This document shows, one piece after another, positions 7,360 through 13,113 of a DNA stretch of 13,113 nucleotides. A model generated the notes under the pieces. The model was not told the origin of the DNA. It made no database searches and saw nothing but the letters and a program-made list of their open reading frames with translations. The DNA is taken from the NCBI GenBank assembly GCA_023475715.1, contig JAMCVO010000201.1:10701-23813 (forward strand), written 5' to 3'. The translations under genes were made by a program, and so were the position numbers. The DNA is from Actinomycetota bacterium. GTDB taxonomy: Bacteria > Actinomycetota > Humimicrobiia > Humimicrobiales > Humimicrobiaceae. The stretch's first letter is position 1; every line of letters starts with the position of its first letter.

Positions 7360-8292
7360 CTAATCTTTCCTAAAAATGCTTTTAACAATATACTTAGGTC
7401 TTTGTTTAATTTCCTCGAAAATTTTACCAATATATTCCCCCAATATACTTATCCCTAGTAATTGAATCGATCCTAAAAAAAGCACTGTAACTAAAACTGT
7501 AGTTATCCCTTGAGGGGTATACGGTAAAATAAATCGAAGGACTATCTGTAGTATCATTGCGCCTAATGCTATGAAAAAAACCAAGAGAGAGAGGAGAGTC
7601 ATCAATTGCAACGGAACATAAGAAAAAGAAAATATTCCCTTTGTTGCCCAATGGAAATTTCTTAATAAGTTGTTCGTGGTCTTGCCAAACATTCGTTCCG
7701 GTCTAATATACTGAATTCCTACTTGTTTATAGCCTATCCATGCTCTTAGCCCTCTTAGGAACCTATCACGCTCGGGAAACTGTTTAATAGCCTCTACAGC
7801 CTTTTTGTCTATTAGCGAGAAATCACCCGCATCCAGCGGCATTCTGATATAGGATATCTTGTTAAAAATTCTATAGAATAATTTATACGCAATCTGCATC
7901 CATAAAGGAGCCTCTCTTTTGCTTCTTACTCCATATACAACATCATATCCTTCAATCCATTTTCGATAGAATTTCTCGATGATCTCGGGTGGATCCTGAA
8001 GATCTCCATCTAACAATACAACTGCATCAGCTTTAGCAATTTCCATACCGGAAGTAAACGCCATTTGAGAGCTGAAATTTCTTGAATGGTTAATTCCTAT
8101 GACATGGTAATCCTTGTTTACGAGTTCTCTGACAACAGCTTCTGTATTATCAGGGCTACCGTCGTTTACAAAAATAATTTCATAATCCACACCGATCTTT
8201 TTAAACACACTTACTATTCTTTGATACATAATAGGAATCGCCTGTTCGTCTTTATAGCATGCAATAATTGCGGAAATTTTTTTCTTTTTCAT
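7360..8292 (-). CDS. Polyprenyl-phosphate glycosyltransferase, GT2 (GtrB/DPM1/ArnC type)
   Basis: This enzyme transfers a sugar from a nucleotide donor to polyprenyl phosphate at the inner membrane face. The GT-A domain occupies about residues 1-220: SAIIACYKDE (7-16), FVNDGSPDNT (41-50), NHSRNFSSQMA (68-78), the metal-binding LLDGDLQDPP (93-102, DxD at D95-D97), and FLRGLRAWIGYKQ (178-190) near the acceptor site. Two C-terminal membrane helices (about 228-254 and 263-286) and a basic tail follow the usual GtrB architecture. Length (310) is normal for this group. The product would be a single-sugar lipid donor such as polyprenyl-P-glucose or -mannose, matching the GT-C-like genes just downstream. 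The start lies two bases after the stop of the transketolase pyrimidine-half gene, so the two are probably co-translated. The sugar is not predictable. Confidence 0.93.
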   Translation of the reverse strand: MKKKKISAIIACYKDEQAIPIMYQRIVSVFKKIGVDYEIIFVNDGSPDNTEAVVRELVNKDYHVIGINHSRNFSSQMAFTSGMEIAKADAVVLLDGDLQDPPEIIEKFYRKWIEGYDVVYGVRSKREAPLWMQIAYKLFYRIFNKISYIRMPLDAGDFSLIDKKAVEAIKQFPERDRFLRGLRAWIGYKQVGIQYIRPERMFGKTTNNLLRNFHWATKGIFSFSYVPLQLMTLLSLLVFFIALGAMILQIVLRFILPYTPQGITTVLVTVLFLGSIQLLGISILGEYIGKIFEEIKQRPKYIVKSIFRKD

Positions 8293-8294
8293 AT

Positions 8295-8807
8295 CTATCT
8301 TCGTAAATTACTGTACCAGGGTTTATCAATGTTCACCATCTCTTCTACTAATGCAGGTATTTCTTCATTTGAATCCGGCCATCTGGCTTCAATATTACTT
8401 AATATCCGCATAAGTTTCTTGTCTTCCTTTGCCCAATGGGATATTCCATCATGCTTATAGTCTTTATTTCTTCCGGAGCCTATCAATCTAACCGGAATTT
8501 TTTCATGATGTAAGTAGTTTCTAATTGTCTCAAAGGGCCTGTAGATAAGAAACGGAGTAATGGAATAAACAAAAGGAATTTTTTTCTGTAAAGCAAGTCC
8601 AACTGCTATCCCAATCATTGATTGTTCAGATGCACCCACATTTATAAACCGATCCGAAAAATCTCTTTTGATAAAATCAAACATTTTATATCCCAGATCA
8701 CCTGTAATCATCCATATATTTTTATTTTTTAACATTTGATTATAAAGCTCGTAAACAAACCAGCCACGTTGTGAATTATGCCTATATTTTACAGGTAATT
8801 TTTTCAT
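8295..8807 (-). CDS. Transketolase-like, pyrimidine-binding half, without C-terminal domain
   Basis: This 170-residue protein is the second half of a split thiamine-diphosphate enzyme. From the ATG at 8807, ITGDLG lies near residues 34-39 and RFINVGASEQSMIGIAVGLAL near 53-73. E61 in ASEQ is the conserved glutamate that activates the thiamine aminopyrimidine ring. DGISHWAKED near 120-129 corresponds to the HxGxTHxxxED stretch of transketolases. The protein ends right after the pyrimidine domain. Ordinary split transketolase second subunits are about 300 residues and carry another C-terminal domain, absent here; the next gene starts two bases later. I chose ATG 8807 over the in-frame TTG at 8810: an AAGGA site lies 9 bases before it, and TGATG couples it to the upstream stop. 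It should pair with the product of the upstream gene. Confidence 0.88.
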   Translation of the reverse strand: MKKLPVKYRHNSQRGWFVYELYNQMLKNKNIWMITGDLGYKMFDFIKRDFSDRFINVGASEQSMIGIAVGLALQKKIPFVYSITPFLIYRPFETIRNYLHHEKIPVRLIGSGRNKDYKHDGISHWAKEDKKLMRILSNIEARWPDSNEEIPALVEEMVNIDKPWYSNLRR

Positions 8808-9526
8808 CAATTTAATTCCTTAAGGGCAAGATTGTAATCAGATTCACTCATGACTATATAATGGGCATCTATTCCTTGTAAAAAGGGGAGGTAATTGACT
8901 TGAGTTTTAGCAATTATTACGAGGGGGGTTTTTTTACTTGTAGCTTTTAATGTTTTTTGCAGTTTTTTTTGTTCATGCCCGTTAATTTCCAATACTTTGC
9001 ATCCAAAAGATTGAAATCTTGCGGGCAAAAGTTTAATATTAATTTCATCATATGCTCCATAACCATTTGCATTAACTATAATCCTTAAATTCTTAAGTTG
9101 TTGTTCAGATGCTACTCTAATGGCTTCCCAAACACTTCCTTCTGTACATTCACCATCCGAAATTACACAATAAACATTTTTACTTTTGTCAGAAATGGCA
9201 ATACCAACAGCTATTGGTAATCCTTGTCCTAAAGACCCTGTCGAAACATAAATTCCATCCATTAAATCTCTATTCGGGTGTACTCCATGTTTTACATAAA
9301 GATCCTCTGCATTTTTAGATTCATACTTTTCCAATATTGTATAAAGAGCAACACCGGCATGACCGTTAGACAATATTACAGGTTCATCCTTTTTTCTTAA
9401 AGCATATATGCTATCAAGAATATCTATGACACTGATACAGGAACCAATATGGCTTAACTTATGCTTAAAACTAATATCAATAATTCTTTTAATTAAAATG
9501 TTCCTACTTTTTTCCGGCTTCTTCAT
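8807..9526 (-). CDS. Transketolase-like, thiamine-diphosphate-binding half
   Basis: This 239-residue protein is the N-terminal half of a split transketolase. It shows LSHIGSC (24-30), NGHAGVALY (54-62), STGSLGQGLP (95-104) and the diphosphate/Mg motif SDGE...N (123-126 to about N152-N154). Transketolases move a two-carbon ketol unit between sugars. In a polysaccharide locus such a pair more probably modifies an activated sugar than serves the pentose-phosphate pathway. That is inference from context. Length is slightly below the 270-280 residues usual for this half. Its 5' end overlaps the 3' end of the epimerase gene by 23 bases, and its TGA shares one base with the next ATG, so translation of the three genes is probably coupled. 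No Shine-Dalgarno site is seen before its ATG. Confidence 0.92.
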   Translation of the reverse strand: MKKPEKSRNILIKRIIDISFKHKLSHIGSCISVIDILDSIYALRKKDEPVILSNGHAGVALYTILEKYESKNAEDLYVKHGVHPNRDLMDGIYVSTGSLGQGLPIAVGIAISDKSKNVYCVISDGECTEGSVWEAIRVASEQQLKNLRIIVNANGYGAYDEINIKLLPARFQSFGCKVLEINGHEQKKLQKTLKATSKKTPLVIIAKTQVNYLPFLQGIDAHYIVMSESDYNLALKELN

Positions 9527-10364
9527 TTATTGTTTTTATTAAACCCTCCATTAATGAATATTTAGACAGCCAACCTAAAGACTTTAACAGGGTATTGTCT
9601 GCTACCCAGGAAACGTCTGTATCATATCCTCTCAGCTTATCGATTTCAACAATTTTAATTCTTTTTCCAAATATTTTTTCCATAGTTCTGATCACATCAT
9701 GATTTGTTAATTGAATACCTGTTCCGATATTTACCGCCTTTCCCTGCAGAAATTCGGCGTTTTCTGCAACTTTTAAAATGCCGTCTATATAATCTTCAAT
9801 ATAGATCCAATCATGAACACCCTTACTTAATTTTAATTCCGCATTTTTTTGAAAAGATTTAATTGCTATCTGTATAAATTTATTTTTATCATCTCCGGGA
9901 CCATAAACACTAAAAGGCCTAACAGTAACAACAAATTTGGAATACTTTCTAGAAAAAGCCCTACAAATAAGCGTTGCTGCGGCTTTTGTGACTCCATAAA
10001 AAGTATCTGTCTCCAATGAGTCCGATTCAGACATCTTCTTATTTTTAATACCATATTCCGAACTTGAACCCGTATTAATAAAAGCATCATAATTTATATC
10101 TTTGGTAGCATATAAAAGATTTACAGTGCCAATTATATTTGCTTTAATTATTTCCGAATCATCATCCTGGTAATATTTATTACCGTAAGCTGCTAAATGG
10201 AATATGTAATTCGGAGAAAATTTTGACACTATTTTTTTCAATTTATTTGTTTGATATAAAACATGATGCGGAATTGCTTTTATAATAAACCCTTTTTCTG
10301 TTAATCTTTTTTTAAAAGAAGATCCGATAAATCCCGAAGATCCGGTTAATAAACATTTTTTCAT
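9504..10364 (-). CDS. NAD(P)-dependent sugar epimerase/dehydratase (extended SDR)
   Basis: This 286-residue cytoplasmic enzyme acts on a nucleotide-activated sugar. It has the glycine-rich dinucleotide motif TGSSGFIG (7-14), HLAAYG (56-61), the active-site serines in TGSSSEYG (98-105), the catalytic Y123xxxK127 in YGVTK, and the substrate-side RPFSVYGPGDD (149-159). Extended SDRs of this kind oxidise C4 of an NDP-sugar and then epimerise, dehydrate or reduce it. The specific product cannot be assigned; at under 300 residues it resembles the shorter GalE- or 4-ketoreductase-like members. It lies between the carbamoyltransferase (33-base gap) and the split transketolase (23-base overlap), so its product may be the substrate of either. 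Confidence 0.92.
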   Translation of the reverse strand: MKKCLLTGSSGFIGSSFKKRLTEKGFIIKAIPHHVLYQTNKLKKIVSKFSPNYIFHLAAYGNKYYQDDDSEIIKANIIGTVNLLYATKDINYDAFINTGSSSEYGIKNKKMSESDSLETDTFYGVTKAAATLICRAFSRKYSKFVVTVRPFSVYGPGDDKNKFIQIAIKSFQKNAELKLSKGVHDWIYIEDYIDGILKVAENAEFLQGKAVNIGTGIQLTNHDVIRTMEKIFGKRIKIVEIDKLRGYDTDVSWVADNTLLKSLGWLSKYSLMEGLIKTINEEAGKK

Positions 10365-10397
10365 TATTTAGAGTCTCATTAAGATATGAAATATCAG

Positions 10398-12101
10398 CTA
10401 TTTTTTCTCAATTAACCAATCTTCTATAAGTAAACCATCTAATTCGCTGTTTCTAAATGTCCACAAAGCTACCTCTAAATTACCGACCAGCGGATACCCG
10501 TGAAGGTTAAAAGAAGTATTGAGTATACCTCCAACCCCTGTAATCTTCTTAAATGCTCTTATAATACCCTGCCAACCCGGATTCCAATTATTAACAGACT
10601 GAGGCCTGCCTGTTAGATCATAGAGATGAAGCCCGGCAATAATTTCCTGCGCTTCTTTTTTAGTATCGAATGCTTCAATCATATAAGGAGAAAAACGGCT
10701 ATTTTTGAAATATCGTTTTTGATCTTCTTCCAAAACTGCGGGCGCAAAAGGCATCCAAAAATCCCTCTGTTTTATTGCAAAATTAATTTTCCTGATTACC
10801 TGCATATTCCTGGGGTCGGCCATAATACTCCGGTTACCCAGAGCCCTTGGTCCCCATTCATCTCTTCCTGAAAATCTGGCTATGATTTTTCCCTGGGAAA
10901 GCAATTCTGCTACTTCTTCGTATGAAACTTTTCTAGCAGAACGCAAGCGGTTGGATTTAATAAATTCTTCTATTTGCTCTTTTGAGAATCCCTGGCCATA
11001 ATATACATGGGTAATATCTGCTTTTTTTGCCGAAATATTATTTTTTTGACAATATCGGTAGTATCCCTCCAAGCCAGCACCTACAGCTGTTCCGCCATCT
11101 TCTGCAGCAGGATAAAAAAATACATCTTCCACCTCATCCAGCTCTCTAATCAATTTATTTAACTTAACATTAAGAAACGATCCGCCTGCGCAAACTACTT
11201 TGTGTATCTTAGTCTCTTTGATACTATTTTTAACCCAATTTAAAATTAATTCTTCAAAAAGTTTCTGGGTAGCTGCTGCGATATTATCAAACCTGTATCC
11301 TGCCAAATTTTTTTGGTAAAAAATTTGCATTTTCTTCAAATAATATCCGGAGATATTCTCAAATTCCAAAGGTTTTTGGGGATTAACTCTTACTACCTTT
11401 CTTAATACATCAATCACTCCATCATACCGTCCATAGGGAGCAAGTCCCATAATTTTATACTCATGCTCCCATCGCTTCATACCTAAGAAGGCAGTAACCT
11501 CAGAGTAAAGATTATTACCTAAACTATCATAAAAGCTAGTTTCTGCTATCCTTTTGATATTAAAGCCAGACCCAATATTAACTGAAGCAGATATCCCATC
11601 TCCCATCCCATCAAGTGTAAGTATTAAAGTTTTATCATTCCACGGTCTCTGATAATAAGCACAAGCTGCATGAGCCAAATGATGTTCAAAGAAGCTTATC
11701 TTCTTATCAGCTAGACCTAATTCATTTAATACATCAATTATTCCGTTAATTTTTCTAAATTTGTGAAGAATAAAAATACTATTTTTAATAAACCATTTTT
11801 GGTGCATTAAGGGAGCAATATGTTCTGCTAAAAAATGCAACTTATTGCCTTCAACCTTAACAGGATCATCTAGGCGGAGAAGACTTGCAACCGCAATTAA
11901 GTTCACTTCTGAAGGACTAATTTCTGCAATTTCAAAAACTTTTTTTATTGCCATTGCCGGAACACCGGAAAAGTTTTTAGTATTATTTAGTCTTTCTTCA
12001 CTTATTGCCGCGAGGATTTCTCCGTCTTTTATTAAAGCAGCACCTGCATTATGTCCGTCATGAATACCTAAAATAACTACAGGAAGGTGTTTGGAAATCA
12101 T
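10398..12101 (-). CDS. Sugar O-carbamoyltransferase, NodU/CmcH/TobZ family
   Basis: This 567-residue enzyme transfers a carbamoyl group from carbamoyl phosphate, using ATP, to a hydroxyl of its acceptor. The Kae1-like N-terminal domain shows LGIHDGHNAGAAL (11-23), ISEER (33-37), the metal-binding HHLAHAA (140-146), LDGMGDG (163-169), YKIMGLAPYG (215-224), CAGGSFLNVKLN (304-315) and AEDGGTAVGA (333-342). The YrdC-like C-terminal domain has FSGRDEWGPRALGNRSI (410-426) and ILNTSFNLHG (526-535). All key residues of the family are present and length is normal, so it should be active. NodU carbamoylates Nod factor sugars and TobZ carbamoylates tobramycin; here a surface sugar is the likely acceptor, from context. 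The gene starts 18 bases after the aminotransferase stop. Confidence 0.96.
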   Translation of the reverse strand: MISKHLPVVILGIHDGHNAGAALIKDGEILAAISEERLNNTKNFSGVPAMAIKKVFEIAEISPSEVNLIAVASLLRLDDPVKVEGNKLHFLAEHIAPLMHQKWFIKNSIFILHKFRKINGIIDVLNELGLADKKISFFEHHLAHAACAYYQRPWNDKTLILTLDGMGDGISASVNIGSGFNIKRIAETSFYDSLGNNLYSEVTAFLGMKRWEHEYKIMGLAPYGRYDGVIDVLRKVVRVNPQKPLEFENISGYYLKKMQIFYQKNLAGYRFDNIAAATQKLFEELILNWVKNSIKETKIHKVVCAGGSFLNVKLNKLIRELDEVEDVFFYPAAEDGGTAVGAGLEGYYRYCQKNNISAKKADITHVYYGQGFSKEQIEEFIKSNRLRSARKVSYEEVAELLSQGKIIARFSGRDEWGPRALGNRSIMADPRNMQVIRKINFAIKQRDFWMPFAPAVLEEDQKRYFKNSRFSPYMIEAFDTKKEAQEIIAGLHLYDLTGRPQSVNNWNPGWQGIIRAFKKITGVGGILNTSFNLHGYPLVGNLEVALWTFRNSELDGLLIEDWLIEKK

Positions 12102-12119
12102 TTTCAGTATAATAATGCA

Positions 12120-13100
12120 TTACCTCTTGCTTAAAATTCTATTCACTAAACCAATTATCTTATCTTGATCTTTTTTAGAAAGAGTCGCATAGAGCGGCAA
12201 GCAAAGAATTGTGTGAGAAATATTAGTTGCATTTGGCAAAGCGGAAGAAGGATATCTTATATAAGGAAGCTCATGACACGGGGGATAAAAATATTTTCTG
12301 GCTCTTATTCCATTCTTAAGTAAAACTTTATAAATATTGTTCCTGATTTTTTCGCTGGGAAAACAAATCGGAAAATATGGATAGGTATATTTTGTAAGCG
12401 AACTGTTTAATTTTTGCACCCTAAACCGTTTATTTGAAAAAAAAGATAAATATCTTTGATAATTTTCTGCTCTTGAGGCAACTTCTTTGTCAAATTCTTC
12501 TAAAACACAAAGGCCCATGATTGCTTGCAATTCATTCATCTTGGCATTAATACCAGCAAGAACTACTTTATCGTAAGTTTCAATCCCGTGATTACGTAAA
12601 AGGTTAATTTTTTGACTATCTTTTCCGTTTCTGACAACTACAGCCCCTCCTTCAACTGTGTGAAAAACTTTAGCCGCGTGAAAACTTAAAGTATTCATAT
12701 CCCCCCAATTAAGTATCGACTTACCCTGATACTCAATTCCGAAAGCATGCGCACTATCATATATAACTTTTAGGTTATGCTTCTTAGCAATCTTTTCTAT
12801 CGCCAAAACATCACAGGGGTTTCCAAATACATGTACAGCTAAAATAGCACAAGTTTTTTTGGTTATTCTTTTCTCAATTTCTTCAGGGTTAATATTAAAA
12901 GTTTCAGAATCTATGTCGGCAAAGACTGGTTTCAATCCTTCCCAAATCAAAGCATTCGTTGTTGCCGGAAAAGTAAAAGGAGTGGTAATGACCTCCCCTT
13001 TTAATCCCAAAGCCCTAAAGGCAAGTTGCATAGCAATAGTCCCATTACTAACAACTAATAAATTTTTTATCTTAAGATAATCTTCTAATTCCTTTTCCAA
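12120..13100 (-). CDS. DegT/DnrJ/EryC1/StrS aminotransferase, 5' end missing
   Basis: This is a pyridoxal-phosphate enzyme that aminates a keto-sugar nucleotide, usually with glutamate as amino donor. Numbering from the codon at 13100, it has VVSNGTIAMQLAFRALG (16-32), TPFTFPATTNA (40-50), PVFADID (58-64), HVFGNPCDV (90-98), D115 in YDSAHAFG that contacts the pyridine nitrogen, and K144 in SFHAAKVFHTVEGGAV, the lysine that holds PLP. The C-terminal RNHGI and NAKMNELQA stretches are also typical. The frame stays open past 13100 into adapter sequence, so the TTG at 13098-13100 is not a real start. Roughly 25-40 N-terminal residues are missing compared with the family. It is the first gene of the visible leftward run; the operon start lies outside the window. 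Confidence 0.94.
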   Translation of the reverse strand: MEKELEDYLKIKNLLVVSNGTIAMQLAFRALGLKGEVITTPFTFPATTNALIWEGLKPVFADIDSETFNINPEEIEKRITKKTCAILAVHVFGNPCDVLAIEKIAKKHNLKVIYDSAHAFGIEYQGKSILNWGDMNTLSFHAAKVFHTVEGGAVVVRNGKDSQKINLLRNHGIETYDKVVLAGINAKMNELQAIMGLCVLEEFDKEVASRAENYQRYLSFFSNKRFRVQKLNSSLTKYTYPYFPICFPSEKIRNNIYKVLLKNGIRARKYFYPPCHELPYIRYPSSALPNATNISHTILCLPLYATLSKKDQDKIIGLVNRILSKR

Positions 13101-13113
13101 GATCGGAAGAGCG
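13100..13113 (+). other. Illumina TruSeq adapter remnant at the contig end
   Basis: The final 14 bases read AGATCGGAAGAGCG, the start of the standard Illumina TruSeq adapter in the orientation expected for 3' read-through. They cut into the aminotransferase gene at the point where its N-terminal coding sequence should continue. Base 13100 could be adapter or genome, since both would be A. This is library sequence, not part of the organism. Confidence 0.96.

Noticed and set aside
8295..8810. TTG at 8810 as the start of the transketolase pyrimidine half
   Set aside because: The ATG at 8807 forms a TGATG junction with the upstream stop and has an AAGGA site at suitable spacing; the difference is one residue.
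12120..13100. TTG at 13100 as the true aminotransferase start
   Set aside because: The frame stays open upstream, the family has further N-terminal residues, and the first base of this codon coincides with the adapter.

Overview
The window looks like a complete short metagenomic contig from an AT-rich bacterium using the standard code: TGA acts as a stop, for example directly before the next gene at 8807. It carries part of a cell-surface polysaccharide or glycoconjugate locus. Small soluble enzymes, oversized GT-C-type membrane proteins, near-zero intergenic gaps and weak or absent Shine-Dalgarno sites would fit a Candidate Phyla Radiation (Microgenomates-like) genome. That placement is inference only, because no phylogenetic marker is present. 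Both ends appear artefactual. Bases 1-99 are an exact reverse-complement copy of 475-573, and the last 14 bases match the Illumina TruSeq adapter.

Layout. Transcription is leftward from 13.1 kb to 5.0 kb and again from 3.8 kb to the left end. A DegT/DnrJ-family sugar aminotransferase (5' end missing) is followed by a NodU/CmcH-type carbamoyltransferase, an extended-SDR sugar epimerase/dehydratase, and a split transketolase-like pair (TPP-binding half, then pyrimidine-binding half). Next come a polyprenyl-phosphate GT2 glycosyltransferase, a GT-C-like membrane protein and a SAM methyltransferase. One gene, a divergent UDP-GlcNAc 2-epimerase homologue at 3844-4944, runs rightward. It converges on the methyltransferase and diverges from a large GT-C/AftD-like membrane protein (1212-3806). 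A second multi-spanning membrane protein follows that one and is cut off by the fold-back.

How the genes may work together (inference). The 8.3-13.1 kb block could make and decorate an unusual nucleotide sugar: amination, epimerisation or reduction, two-carbon transfer by the split transketolase, and O-carbamoylation. The GT2 enzyme would load sugar onto polyprenyl phosphate. The GT-C-like proteins would use that lipid-linked sugar outside the membrane. The epimerase homologue and methyltransferase add further tailoring.

The clearest sequence-level discovery is an exact 22-bp tandem duplication at 1197-1240. It frameshifts the large GT-C-like gene. Removing one copy restores a 902-residue protein that regains a C-terminal membrane helix and ends three bases before the next start codon. 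No RNA genes, CRISPR arrays or insertion sequences were seen, and no gene-free stretch exceeds 300 bases.
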